Below are positions 25,514 to 34,248 of a stretch of DNA of 64,000 nt, one piece after another (position 1 is the stretch's first letter; every line of letters starts with the position of its first letter). The position numbers and the translations under genes were made by a program. The stretch is from the NCBI RefSeq assembly GCF_026262575.1, contig NZ_JAPKFL010000009.1, positions 124,001 to 188,000 of the forward strand, given 5' to 3'. This stretch comes from Streptomyces marinisediminis. Its GTDB lineage: Bacteria > Actinomycetota > Actinomycetes > Streptomycetales > Streptomycetaceae. The notes under the pieces were generated by a model. It worked only from the letters and a program-made list of their open reading frames with translations, made no database searches and was not told where the DNA came from.

Positions 25514-27190
25514 GTGACCGCACCCGCCCCGGACGCACTCGTCGCCCAGGCCCGCGCCTGGCTGGCCGAGGACCCCGACCCCGACACCCGCGCCGAACTG
25601 GCCGCCCTGCTCGACGCGGGCGACGCGGCGGAGCTGGCCGACCGGTTCTCCGGCACCCTCCAGTTCGGCACCGCGGGGCTGCGCGGCGAGCTGGGCGCGG
25701 GGCCGATGCGGATGAACCGCGCGGTGGTGATCCGCGCGGCGGCCGGACTCGCCGCGTACCTGCGCGAGCGGGGCGGCCCGTCCGGGGACGCCGGGCTGGT
25801 CGTCGTCGGGTACGACGCCCGGCACAAGAGCGAGGCGTTCGCGCGGGACACCGCCGCGGTGCTGGTCGGCGCCGGGCTGCGCGCGGCGCTGCTGCCGCGT
25901 CCGCTGCCCACGCCGGTGCTCGCCTTCGCCATCCGGCACCTGGGCGCGGCCGCCGGGGTCATGGTGACCGCGAGCCACAACCCGCCCCGGGACAACGGCT
26001 ACAAGGTCTACCTCGGTGACGGCTCGCAGATCGTGCCGCCCGCCGACACCGGCATCGCCGCCGCGATCGCCGCCGTCGGCGCGCTGGCCGACGTGCCGCG
26101 CGCCGACGGCGGCTGGCAGGTGCTGGGCGAGGACGTCGTCGAGGCGTACCTCGCCCGCTCCGGGGCCGTGCTGGACGCCGACGGGCCGCGCGGCGTGCGC
26201 GTCGTCCACACCGCGCTGCACGGCGTCGGCGGGGAGACGGTGCGCGCGGCGTTCGTCCGCGCCGGGTTCCCCGAGCCGGTGCCCGTGCCCGAGCAGGCCG
26301 AGCCGGACGCCGACTTCCCCACCGTCGCGTTCCCCAACCCCGAGGAGCCCGGCGCGATGGACCTGGCGTTCGCCACCGGGCGCGCCCAGTCCCCGGCGCC
26401 GGACCTGGTGATCGCCAACGACCCGGACGCGGACCGGTGCGCGGTGGCGGTCCCCGCGCCGGATTCCGACTCCGGCTGGCGCATGCTGCACGGCGACGAG
26501 GTGGGCGCGCTGCTCGCCGTCCACCTGGTGCGCAAGGGCGTGCGGGGCACGTTCGCCGAGTCGATCGTCTCCTCGACGCTGCTCGCCCGCATCGCCGACG
26601 CCGCCGGGGTGCCGCACGCCGAGACGCTCACCGGGTTCAAGTGGATCGCCCGCGTGCCGGACCTGGCGTACGGGTACGAGGAGGCACTCGGCTACTGCGT
26701 CGACCCCGACGGCGTGCGCGACAAGGACGGCGTCACGGCCGCCCTGGCGGTGGCGGAGCTGGCGGCGGGCCTGAAGGAGTCCGGCCGCACGCCCGCCGAC
26801 CTGCTGGACGAGCTGGCGCTCGCCCACGGGCTGCACGCCACCGGCCAGCTCTCCGTACGGGTGACGGAGCTGTCGACGATCGCGGACGCGATGGCCCGGC
26901 TGCGCGCGCGGCCGCCGGCGACGCTGGCCGGGCTGACCGTCACCGCGGCGGACGACCTCGCCGACGGCTCCGCGGACCTGCCCGCGACCGACGGCCTGCG
27001 CTACCGCCTCACCGGCGCCTGCGACGCCCGCGTCATCGTCCGCCCGAGCGGCACGGAGCCGAAGCTCAAGTGCTACCTGGAGGCCGTCGTCCCCGTCGCC
27101 TCCGCGGCCGGTCTCCCCGCCGCGCGCGCCCGGGCGGCCGAGGTGCTCGACGCCCTGCGCGCCGACGTCGCCGCCGCCGCGGGCATCTGA
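25514..27190 (+). CDS. Phospho-sugar mutase (alpha-D-phosphohexomutase family), probably acting as phosphopentomutase
   Basis: 558 residues from GTG 25514 with AGAGGA upstream. Family motifs are in order: FGTAGLRG near 51, the phosphoserine loop VTASHNPPRDNGYK with Ser154, the metal loop NDPDADR, the sugar loop EEALGY and the phosphate-binding RPSGTEPKLK near the end. Length matches the PgmB/phosphopentomutase-like branch of actinobacteria. Because it follows PNP and precedes deoC, the likely role is conversion of (deoxy)ribose-1-phosphate to the 5-phosphate. Annotation as phosphomannomutase/phosphoglucomutase is the alternative; no other phosphopentomutase (DeoB type) is seen in the window. 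Confidence 0.88.
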   Translation: MTAPAPDALVAQARAWLAEDPDPDTRAELAALLDAGDAAELADRFSGTLQFGTAGLRGELGAGPMRMNRAVVIRAAAGLAAYLRERGGPSGDAGLVVVGYDARHKSEAFARDTAAVLVGAGLRAALLPRPLPTPVLAFAIRHLGAAAGVMVTASHNPPRDNGYKVYLGDGSQIVPPADTGIAAAIAAVGALADVPRADGGWQVLGEDVVEAYLARSGAVLDADGPRGVRVVHTALHGVGGETVRAAFVRAGFPEPVPVPEQAEPDADFPTVAFPNPEEPGAMDLAFATGRAQSPAPDLVIANDPDADRCAVAVPAPDSDSGWRMLHGDEVGALLAVHLVRKGVRGTFAESIVSSTLLARIADAAGVPHAETLTGFKWIARVPDLAYGYEEALGYCVDPDGVRDKDGVTAALAVAELAAGLKESGRTPADLLDELALAHGLHATGQLSVRVTELSTIADAMARLRARPPATLAGLTVTAADDLADGSADLPATDGLRYRLTGACDARVIVRPSGTEPKLKCYLEAVVPVASAAGLPAARARAAEVLDALRADVAAAAGI

Positions 27191-27263
27191 GCACGCGGTC
27201 GGTGCGGCGGATGTTGTCGGACCGAGACGTCCGGGATGCGGACGGTCGGGCAGAATCGGGCGC

Positions 27264-27893
27264 ATGACGAGCGAGCCGAACCCCCAGTACGCCGACCGCA
27301 GCTTCCGGTCGACCGGCGCGGTGGTCAGCGGGGTGCTGATGCTGGCCGCCACGGCCTGGATCGGCGGGAGCGCGCTGCTGCAAGGGGCCGGGCGGGCGCC
27401 GCTCACGGCGGGCGCCGTCCTGCTGTGCGCCGTGCCGCTGATCGTCGCCTTCACGCTGCGTCCGGTGGTGCACGCCGGTGCCGAGCGGCTGCGCGTGCGC
27501 AACCCGTTCCGGACGATCAGCGTGCCGTGGGGCGCCGTCGAGACGGTCCGGGCCGGGTACTCCACCGAACTGGTCGCCGACGGGCGCACCTACCAGCTCT
27601 GGGCGATCCCGGTGTCCCTGCGGGCCCGGCGCGGCGCCCAGCGGCACAACGCCCGACTGGCCGCCGGGCAGACGCTGGAGCCGCTCCGCCGCCGCGCGCT
27701 GTTCGGCGGCGGCCAGGCACCGCAGGCGGGCGTGCGCCGCTCGCCCGACGACGAGGCGGTGACCATCCTGCGCGAGCTGGCCGAGGAGCACGCCGACCAG
27801 GAGGGCGCGCCGACGGTCCGCTGGGCCTACGAGATTCTCGCCCCGACCGTCGTCGGCGCCGCCACGGCCCTGACACTGCTCGTCACCGGCTGA
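27264..27893 (+). CDS. PH-domain-containing membrane protein
   Basis: 209 residues. Two hydrophobic segments (about 20-40 and 47-67) are followed by a bacterial PH-like domain (bPH_6) with LRVRNPFRTISVPWGAVETVRAGYSTELVADGRTYQLWAIPV, and a third hydrophobic segment closes the protein. Such proteins are small, widespread in actinobacteria and of unknown function. It sits between the mutase and deoC without a nucleoside palindrome of its own. Confidence 0.75.
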   Translation: MTSEPNPQYADRSFRSTGAVVSGVLMLAATAWIGGSALLQGAGRAPLTAGAVLLCAVPLIVAFTLRPVVHAGAERLRVRNPFRTISVPWGAVETVRAGYSTELVADGRTYQLWAIPVSLRARRGAQRHNARLAAGQTLEPLRRRALFGGGQAPQAGVRRSPDDEAVTILRELAEEHADQEGAPTVRWAYEILAPTVVGAATALTLLVTG

Positions 27894-27924
27894 CGGGCGC
27901 CCGGCTGACGGGCGCCCGGCTGAG
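27886..27924 (+). repeat. 15-bp tandem repeat over the PH-protein stop codon
   Basis: CCGGCTGACGGGCGC occurs exactly at 27886-27900 and 27901-27915, then partly again from 27916. The first unit includes the TGA stop. Each unit contains GGGCGCCC, a perfect 8-bp palindrome across the junction. Confidence 0.6.
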
Positions 27925-28022
27925 CCGCCGTGCCCCGCCGGACGACGCCCGCCACTCCCTGCGCGGGCACCGCGCCCCGCGCCGGGTGAGCCGGCGTTCC
28001 CCCCGGGGGGCTGGCGTAACTG

Positions 28023-28041
28023 CTACGCGCGTAGATATGCT
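28023..28041 (+). promoter_or_regulatory. Nucleoside-regulon operator CTACGCGCGTAG and deoC promoter
   Basis: The perfect palindrome at 28023-28034 ends one base before the -10 box TATGCT (28036-28041). The GTG start of deoC is at 28048, six bases after the -10, so the mRNA is probably leaderless. Bound protein would occupy the spacer and exclude RNA polymerase. Confidence 0.72.
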
Positions 28042-28047
28042 CCCCTG

Positions 28048-29022
28048 GTGACCATGCCCTCATCGCCCCCCCAGTCCGCGAGCGCGGCATCGCCGCTGGC
28101 CGACGTCACCGCGTCGGACGCCGCGCTGCGCCGTTTCCTGCACGGGCTTCCCGGCGTCGACGCCGTCGGTCTCGAAGCGCGGGCCGCCGCGCTCGGCACC
28201 CGGTCCATCAAGACCACGGCCAAGGCGTACGCGATCGACCTGGCCATCTCGATGATCGACCTGACGACCCTGGAAGGCGCCGACACGCCCGGCAAGGTGC
28301 GCGCGCTGTCGGCCAAGGGCGTCACGCCGGACCCGACCGACCGCGGCACCCCGCCGGTCGCCGCCCTGTGCGTCTATCCCGACATGGTCGCGGAGGCCAG
28401 GGCCGCGGTGGCCGGGAGCGGCGTCAAGGTGGCCTCCGTGGCCACCGCGTTCCCCGCGGGCCGCGCCGCGCTGCCGGTCAGGCTCGCCGACACCCGGGAC
28501 GCCGTCGCCGCCGGCGCCGACGAGATCGACATGGTGATCGACAGGGGCGCCTTCCTGGCCGGCCGTTACCTGGAGGTCTACGAGCAGATCCGCGCCGTGC
28601 GGGACGTCTGCGGCACCGCCCGGCTGAAGGTGATCTTCGAGACGGGCGAGCTGTCGACGTACGACAACATCCGCCGCGTCTCCTGGCTGGCCATGCTCGC
28701 GGGCGCCGACTTCGTCAAGACCTCCACCGGCAAGGTGGCCGTCAACGCCACGCCGGCGAACACCCTGCTGCTCATGGAGGCGGTGCGCGACTTCCGCCGG
28801 GAGACCGGCCGGCAGGTCGGTGTGAAGCCGGCCGGCGGCATCCGCACCAGCAAGGACGCCGTCAAGTACCTGGTCATGGTGAACGAGACGCTGGGCGCGG
28901 ACTGGCTGTCGGCGCGGTGGTTCCGCTTCGGCGCCTCCAGCCTGCTCAACGACCTGCTGATGCAGCGGCAGAAGCTGCGCACCGGGAACTACTCCGGCCC
29001 CGACTACGTCACGGTGGACTGA
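28048..29022 (+). CDS. deoC: Deoxyribose-phosphate aldolase
   Basis: 324 residues, longer than E. coli DeoC at the N-terminus. Active-site segments are clear: DEIDMVIDRGAFL (159-170), LKVIFETGEL with Lys194, the Schiff-base segment DFVKTSTGKVAVNAT with Lys224, and GVKPAGGIRTSKDA. It cleaves 2-deoxyribose-5-phosphate to glyceraldehyde-3-phosphate and acetaldehyde. An aldehyde dehydrogenase gene follows after six bases, which fits disposal of the acetaldehyde. Confidence 0.95.
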   Translation: MTMPSSPPQSASAASPLADVTASDAALRRFLHGLPGVDAVGLEARAAALGTRSIKTTAKAYAIDLAISMIDLTTLEGADTPGKVRALSAKGVTPDPTDRGTPPVAALCVYPDMVAEARAAVAGSGVKVASVATAFPAGRAALPVRLADTRDAVAAGADEIDMVIDRGAFLAGRYLEVYEQIRAVRDVCGTARLKVIFETGELSTYDNIRRVSWLAMLAGADFVKTSTGKVAVNATPANTLLLMEAVRDFRRETGRQVGVKPAGGIRTSKDAVKYLVMVNETLGADWLSARWFRFGASSLLNDLLMQRQKLRTGNYSGPDYVTVD

Positions 29023-29028
29023 AGGCTC

Positions 29029-30477
29029 ATGGCTCACGACAACGCAAGCGCGTTCACCTACGCACCGGCGCCCGAGTCGCGCGCGGTCGTCGACATCGCG
29101 CCGTCCTACGGCCTCTTCATCGACGGCGAGTTCCGCGAGGCCGCCGGCGGCAAGGTGTTCACGACGCTCTCCCCGGCCACCGAGGAGGTGCTCTCGGAGG
29201 TCGCGCAGGCCGAGGCGGAGGACGTGGACGCGGCCGTGCGGGCCGCCCGGACGGCGTTCCCGGCCTGGTCCGCGCTGCCCGGCGCCGAGCGCGGCAAGTA
29301 CCTGTTCCGCATCGCCCGCATCCTCCAGGAGCGCTCGCGCGAGCTGGCGGTGCTGGAGACGCTGGACAACGGCAAGCCGATCCGCGAGTCCCGGGACGCC
29401 GACCTGCCGCTGGTCGCCGCGCACTTCTTCTACTACGCGGGCTGGGCGGACAAGCTGGCGCACGCCGGGTTCGGGCCCGACCCGCGTCCGCTGGGCGTGG
29501 CCGGGCAGGTCATCCCGTGGAACTTCCCGCTGCTGATGCTGGCGTGGAAGATCGCCCCGGCGCTGGCCACCGGCAACACGGTCGTGCTCAAGCCCGCCGA
29601 GACGACGCCCCTGTCCGCGCTGTTCTTCGCGGACGTGTGCCGGCAGGCGGGGCTGCCGCGCGGCGTCGTCAACATCGTCACCGGGGACGGGTCGACGGGC
29701 GCGGCGCTGGTCGCGCACGAGGGCGTGGACAAGGTGGCGTTCACCGGTTCGACGGCCGTGGGCCGGGAGATCGCCCGCACCGTGGCCGGGACCCGCAAGA
29801 AGCTCACCCTGGAGCTGGGCGGCAAGGGCGCGAACATCGTGTTCGACGACGCGCCCGTCGACCAGGCCGTCGAGGGCATCGTCAGCGGCATCTTCTTCAA
29901 CCAGGGCCAGGTGTGCTGCGCGGGTTCGCGGCTGCTGGTGCAGGAGTCGCTCCACGACGAGCTGCTGGACGCGCTCAAGCGGCGCCTGACCACGCTGCGC
30001 GTCGGCGACCCGCTGGACAAGAACACCGACGTCGGCGCCATCAACTCCGCCGAGCAGCTCGCGCGCATCACCGCGCTCGCCCGCACCGGCGAGGCCGAGG
30101 GCGCCGAGCGCTGGTCCCCGGCGTGCGAGCTGCCGGACTCCGGGTACTGGTTCGCGCCCACGCTGTTCACCGGCGTCACGCAGGCGCACACCATCGCCCG
30201 GGACGAGATCTTCGGCCCGGTGCTCTCGGTGCTGACCTTCCGCACGCCGGACGAGGCGGTGGCCAAGGCCAACAACACCCCCTACGGCCTCTCCGCGGGC
30301 ATCTGGACGGAGAAGGGGTCGCGCATCCTGGCGATGGCGGCGCGGCTCCGTGCGGGCGTGGTGTGGGCCAACACGTTCAACAAGTTCGACCCGACCTCGC
30401 CGTTCGGCGGCTACAAGGAGTCGGGCTTCGGCCGCGAGGGCGGTCGTCACGGTCTGGAGGCGTACCTCGATGTCTGA
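29029..30477 (+). CDS. NAD(P)-dependent aldehyde dehydrogenase
   Basis: 482 residues, full length. The coenzyme segment IPWNFPLLM (172-180) and FTGSTAVG (248-255), the catalytic Glu262 in LELGGK and the nucleophile in NQGQVCCAGSR (Cys297, or Cys296) are present, followed by EIFGPVLSVLTF. It lies six bases after deoC, so acetaldehyde is the likely substrate, giving acetate. Its last codons overlap the start of the next gene by eight bases. Confidence 0.92.
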   Translation: MAHDNASAFTYAPAPESRAVVDIAPSYGLFIDGEFREAAGGKVFTTLSPATEEVLSEVAQAEAEDVDAAVRAARTAFPAWSALPGAERGKYLFRIARILQERSRELAVLETLDNGKPIRESRDADLPLVAAHFFYYAGWADKLAHAGFGPDPRPLGVAGQVIPWNFPLLMLAWKIAPALATGNTVVLKPAETTPLSALFFADVCRQAGLPRGVVNIVTGDGSTGAALVAHEGVDKVAFTGSTAVGREIARTVAGTRKKLTLELGGKGANIVFDDAPVDQAVEGIVSGIFFNQGQVCCAGSRLLVQESLHDELLDALKRRLTTLRVGDPLDKNTDVGAINSAEQLARITALARTGEAEGAERWSPACELPDSGYWFAPTLFTGVTQAHTIARDEIFGPVLSVLTFRTPDEAVAKANNTPYGLSAGIWTEKGSRILAMAARLRAGVVWANTFNKFDPTSPFGGYKESGFGREGGRHGLEAYLDV

Positions 30478-31357
30478 GCGGCTGGCAGTCCTCAAGACGT
30501 ACAAGCTGTTCATCGGGGGCACGTTCCCCCGGTCCGAGAGCGGGCGGGTGTACCAGGTGACGGACGCGAAGGGCGGCTGGCTGGCCAACGCGCCCCTGGC
30601 CTCCCGCAAGGACGCCCGGGACGCGGTGGTCGCCGCGCGCAAGGCGTTCGGCGGCTGGTCGGGCGCGACGGCCTACCTGCGCGGCCAGGTGCTGTACCGG
30701 GTGGCGGAGATGCTGGAGGGCCGCAGGGGGCAGTTCACCGCGGAGGTGGCGGCGGGCTCGGGGCTGTCGAAGGCGAAGGCGGCGGCCGAGGTGGACGCCG
30801 CGATCGACCGCTGGGTCTGGTACGCGGGCTGGTCGGACAAGGTGGCGCAGGTCGCGGGCGGCGCGAACCCGGTGGCCGGTCCGTACTTCAACCTCTCCAC
30901 CCCGGAGCCGACCGGCGTCGTCGCCGTCCTCGCCCCGCGCGAGAGCGCCTTCCTGGGCCTGGTCTCGGTGCTCGCCCCGGCGATCGTGACGGGCAACACG
31001 GTCGTCCTCGTGGCGAGCGAGTCGGCGCCGCTGCCCGCGCTGTCGCTCGCCGAGGTGCTGGCCACCTCGGACGTGCCCGGCGGCGTGGTCAACGTCCTCT
31101 CCGGCCGCGCCGCCGAACTGGGCGCGCCGCTGGCCGCGCACCGGGACGTCAACGCCATCGACCTGAGCGGCGCGGACGCCGAGCTGGCCCGCGAGCTGGA
31201 GGTCGCCGCGGCCGACAACCTCAAGCGCGTGCTGCGCCCCCGGCCGGGTACGTCGTGGACGGCCGACCCCGGCCCGGAGCGCATGCTGGCGCTGCTGGAG
31301 ACGAAGACCGTCTGGCACCCCACGGGGTCCCTGGGCGCCTCCGGCTCCGCCTACTGA
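30470..31357 (+). CDS. Half-length aldehyde-dehydrogenase-like protein without catalytic cysteine
   Basis: 295 residues from ATG 30470. It aligns with the N-terminal 60% of aldehyde dehydrogenases: YKLFIGGTFPRSESGRVYQV, DARDAVVAARKAFGGW, PTGVVAVLAPRESAFLGLVSVLAPAIVTGNTVVLVASE. The segments that should carry the FTGS loop, the catalytic Glu and the GQxCxxxxR nucleophile are absent or replaced (AIDLSGADAELARELE), and the chain ends soon after. The reading frame is intact with a clear stop, and it is translationally coupled to the full enzyme, so it looks kept rather than decaying. A role as a non-catalytic partner is inference. Confidence 0.8.
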   Translation: MSERLAVLKTYKLFIGGTFPRSESGRVYQVTDAKGGWLANAPLASRKDARDAVVAARKAFGGWSGATAYLRGQVLYRVAEMLEGRRGQFTAEVAAGSGLSKAKAAAEVDAAIDRWVWYAGWSDKVAQVAGGANPVAGPYFNLSTPEPTGVVAVLAPRESAFLGLVSVLAPAIVTGNTVVLVASESAPLPALSLAEVLATSDVPGGVVNVLSGRAAELGAPLAAHRDVNAIDLSGADAELARELEVAAADNLKRVLRPRPGTSWTADPGPERMLALLETKTVWHPTGSLGASGSAY

Positions 31358-31489
31358 GACGCGCCCCGCCCGCGCCCCGCTTCCCCACCGCCGGGGAGCG
31401 GGGCGCCGGTCGTCGACGCCGGGGGGCGGGACGCCCCGGTCGCCGCGGCGCCGCGGGCGCGGTCGCCGCGGGGCCGGGGGCGCGCGGCG

Positions 31490-31873
31490 TCAGCCGGTGG
31501 CCAGGGGGCCGAGCAGCGCGGTGACCGGCCCGGTGAGGGTGTCCAGCGAGGCGCCGCCCTCCGTGACCGGCGCGGTCACCGGCGCGGTGCTGACCGGCTT
31601 GAAGTCGGCGACCTGCGTGCCGATTGAGTTGGCCAGCGGATCGGTGCCGGTGCCGGCCAGCGGGTACAGGCGCAGGTCGGTCACCGGGACGAGGGTGTTG
31701 CCGAGCGCGGTGCCCAGACTGCCGGTGGCCATCCCCACGGCGTCGGGCACGGTGGCGTCGGCCTGGGCCGGCCCGGCGGTGCCGAGCGCGGCCGCCGCGG
31801 CCGCCGAGAGCGTGAGCCCCGCGCGCAGGAGCTGGCGGGTGCGGGGGCGGGCGTGACGGGCGTGCGAGGCCAT
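31490..31873 (-). CDS. Small secreted protein of unknown function
   Basis: 127 residues from ATG 31873 with GGTGG upstream. An Arg/His-rich n-region and an Ala-rich hydrophobic stretch end at about AGPAQA/DA, a Sec signal peptide. The mature part (about 85 residues) is Thr/Gly/Pro/Leu-rich, without Cys, with repeated TAPVTAPVT. Similar short exported proteins are common in Streptomyces and are often annotated as ATP-binding without support. It faces away from the half-ALDH gene. Confidence 0.65.
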   Translation of the reverse strand: MASHARHARPRTRQLLRAGLTLSAAAAAALGTAGPAQADATVPDAVGMATGSLGTALGNTLVPVTDLRLYPLAGTGTDPLANSIGTQVADFKPVSTAPVTAPVTEGGASLDTLTGPVTALLGPLATG

Positions 31874-32002
31874 GGGCCACCTTGTCCGGGGTCGACGGCG
31901 AGTGAGGGACCAGGTCCGGAGCGTAGTGGAGGGGCGCCCGGCGTTCATCCTCCGGCCCCCGGGGGGTCACTCGGACGGGCGAATGCGGGACAATGGCGTC
32001 TC

Positions 32003-32608
32003 GTGACCGACACCGCCCGCGTGATTCTGCTGACCGGCCCCTCCGGCTCGGGGAAGTCCTCACTCGCCGCCCGCACGGGCCTGCCGGTGCTGCGGCTGGA
32101 CGACTTCTACAAGGAACACGGCGACCCCTCCCTGCCCCGCCTGCCCGGCGGCGGCACCGACTGGGACGCGCCCGCCTCGTGGGACGCCGAAGCGGCCGTC
32201 GCCGCCGTCCGCGAGCTGTGCGCCGCGGGGCGCGCGACGGTGCCGGTGTACGACATCGGCGCCAGCGCCCGCACCGGCACCGCGCACCTGGCGCTGGACG
32301 GCGCCCGGCTGTTCGTCGCCGAGGGCGTCTTCGCGGCCGAGATCGCCGCGCGCTGCCGGGAGCTGGGTCTGCTGGCCGACGCCCTGTGCCTGCGCGGACG
32401 GCCGTCGGCGACGTTCCGGCGCCGCCTGCTGCGCGACGTGCGCGAGAGCCGCAAGCCGCTGCCGGTGCTGCTGGCGCGCGGCTGGCGCCTCATGCGCGCC
32501 GAGCCCGGCATCGTCGCCCAGCACGCGGCCCTGGGCGCCCGCCCGTGCCGGGCCCCGGAGGCGCTCGCCCGCATCGCCGCCGCCCGCCACGCGCCCGCCC
32601 CGGTGTGA
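32003..32608 (+). CDS. udk: Uridine kinase-like P-loop kinase
   Basis: 201 residues from GTG 32003. The N-terminal P-loop is ILLTGPSGSGKSSLAARTGLPVLRLDDFYKEHGDP, with the DDFY motif typical of uridine kinases. Later VPVYDIGASARTG resembles the Walker B/substrate segment (YD) and RRRLLRDVRESRKP the LID. It would phosphorylate uridine/cytidine for salvage. GACAAT at 31988-31993 is a possible -10 close to the start. It lacks a CTACGCGCGTAG site, so it may not share the regulation of the catabolic genes. Confidence 0.8.
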   Translation: MTDTARVILLTGPSGSGKSSLAARTGLPVLRLDDFYKEHGDPSLPRLPGGGTDWDAPASWDAEAAVAAVRELCAAGRATVPVYDIGASARTGTAHLALDGARLFVAEGVFAAEIAARCRELGLLADALCLRGRPSATFRRRLLRDVRESRKPLPVLLARGWRLMRAEPGIVAQHAALGARPCRAPEALARIAAARHAPAPV

Positions 32609-32850
32609 GGCGCCGCGCGGCGGGGCTCCCGCGCACGGCCGGAGCACCACCGGCGTGAGAGCAGCCACACCTCCCGGCGGCAACCCGCACGGCTCCCCCG
32701 GGCGTCCGTACGGTTGCGGCCGGAAGGTGACCGGGTGAAGGCCTCCGGTCGGCCGGAAGGCTGTTCGGACGGGATTACCCGGAACGGGCGCGTCCCCCTT
32801 ACCGTGGGCCGGGACGTGCGCGAACGCGAGCGAAGGGCAGGACGGGGAAC

Positions 32851-33384
32851 GTGGGACACCTCAAGCGGGTCGTGTTGGCGACGGTCGGTGGCGCGCTGCT
32901 GGTGACCGGCATCGCGCTGCTCGTCCTGCCCGGCCCCGGCCTGCTGCTGGTGCTGGCCGGGATGGTGCTGCTGGCGAAGGCGGTCCCCGCGCTGCGCCGG
33001 CACGTCGAGCCGGTCCGCGCGCGGGCCATGAAGGCGGCCGAGGACAGCGTGTCCTCGTGGTGGCGCATAGCCGGGTCGGTGATCGTCGGGCTGTCGCTGC
33101 TGACCGCGGGGGTCGTGGCGGGCGTCTTCCCCGAGCTGCCGTTCGCCGGGTGGCCGACGGGGATCAGCCTCATGGTCTCCGGCCTCATCCTGTTCGCCCT
33201 GCTGGTGTGGAGCCACCGGCGCGTGCGGGCCGCCGCCGCCCTGGGCGTCGAGGGGACCGCGGGCGCCGCCGGGACCGGGGGCGTCACGGCCTTCGCGGAC
33301 GGCGGCCCCGCCGCGGAGTCCGCCGGCGGCCCGAGCGCCCCCGCGAGCGTCTCCGCCACCGCGCGGGCGCGGCCCGGCGCCTGA
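32851..33384 (+). CDS. PGPGW-motif membrane protein, first of a tandem pair
   Basis: 177 residues from GTG 32851. It starts MGHLKRVVLATVGGALLVTG, then the LVLPGPGLLLVLAGMVLLAKAVPAL block that defines the PGPGW/TIGR02611 family, and a second hydrophobic pair near 75-115. A 50-residue low-complexity Ala/Gly tail follows. Predicted to be an inner-membrane protein; function unknown. The next gene is a clear paralogue. Confidence 0.8.
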   Translation: MGHLKRVVLATVGGALLVTGIALLVLPGPGLLLVLAGMVLLAKAVPALRRHVEPVRARAMKAAEDSVSSWWRIAGSVIVGLSLLTAGVVAGVFPELPFAGWPTGISLMVSGLILFALLVWSHRRVRAAAALGVEGTAGAAGTGGVTAFADGGPAAESAGGPSAPASVSATARARPGA

Positions 33385-33534
33385 CCCCGTCCGGCACGCG
33401 GCCCCGCGCCCCCGCCCGCCCCGCCCGCGGGCCGACGGCGGCGTGGCGCACACCGGCCGCGTGCCGTCGCCGGGGCGCGGCGTCCCGGCATAACGTGAGG
33501 CCGGGGACGGACGCGGAGGAACGGGGCACGGGAC

Positions 33535-33951
33535 GTGGGTCATGTGAAGCGGGTGGGCCTGATCGCCACCGGCGCCGTGGTGCTGCTGACCGGCGTCGCG
33601 CTGCTGGTGCTGCCCGGGCCCGGACTGCTGCTCGTGTTCGCCGGCGTGGTGCTGCTGGGCCGCGCGGTGCCCTCCGTGGCCCGGTTCGAGGAGCCGGTGC
33701 GGCTGCGGGCGCTGCGGGCTGCCGAGGACAGCGTGGCGTCGCCGTGGCGCGTCGCCGGGTCCGTGCTGGCCGGGCTCGGACTCCTGGGCGCCGGGGTCGT
33801 GGTGGGGCTCGGCGCGCTTCCGTGGCTGCCCTTCACCGGCTGGAGCGCCGGGTCGAGCCTGCTCCTGTCCGGCCTCGTGCTCCTCGCCCTGCTGGGCTGG
33901 AGCTGGCGCCGGGTGCGCGCACAGCGGCGCGCGGACGCCGGACGCCGGTAG
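33535..33951 (+). CDS. PGPGW-motif membrane protein, second of a tandem pair
   Basis: 138 residues from GTG 33535. MGHVKRVGLIATGAVVLLTG and LVLPGPGLLLVFAGVVLLGRAVPSV match the preceding gene almost residue by residue, and AAEDSVASPWRVAGSVLAG matches AAEDSVSSWWRIAGSVIVG. It lacks the low-complexity tail. The pair clearly arose by tandem duplication. Confidence 0.8.
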   Translation: MGHVKRVGLIATGAVVLLTGVALLVLPGPGLLLVFAGVVLLGRAVPSVARFEEPVRLRALRAAEDSVASPWRVAGSVLAGLGLLGAGVVVGLGALPWLPFTGWSAGSSLLLSGLVLLALLGWSWRRVRAQRRADAGRR

Positions 33952-33969
33952 CGGCCCGGGTGCGCCGCC

Positions 33970-33988
33970 CGGCACGAGACGCGTGCCG
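33970..33988. terminator. 7-bp hairpin after the PGPGW pair
   Basis: CGGCACG (33970-33976) pairs with CGTGCCG (33982-33988) around AGACG, 19 bases after the stop. The rest of the gap to sigQ (to 34248) is GC-rich with no gene seen. Confidence 0.45.
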
Positions 33989-34248
33989 CACCCCCGCGGG
34001 CGGGGCCGCCGCAGCTCCGGCCGCCCCGCGGACCGCGCGCGGGCGGGGCGGGCCGCGAGGGGCGGGCCCGCACACGCGTCGGGCGGTGTGGCGGTGTGGC
34101 TGGGCATGCGGACACACGCGCGGGGCGGGTGCGGCCAGACCCCCCGGCCGGCCGCACCCGCCCCGCTCCCCCGTGCCCCCCGCATCCCCCGGGGCTTCCC
34201 CTCCCCGCGGGCCCCGGCGCGCTCCCCCGCGCGCCGTGTCGGCGCCGG

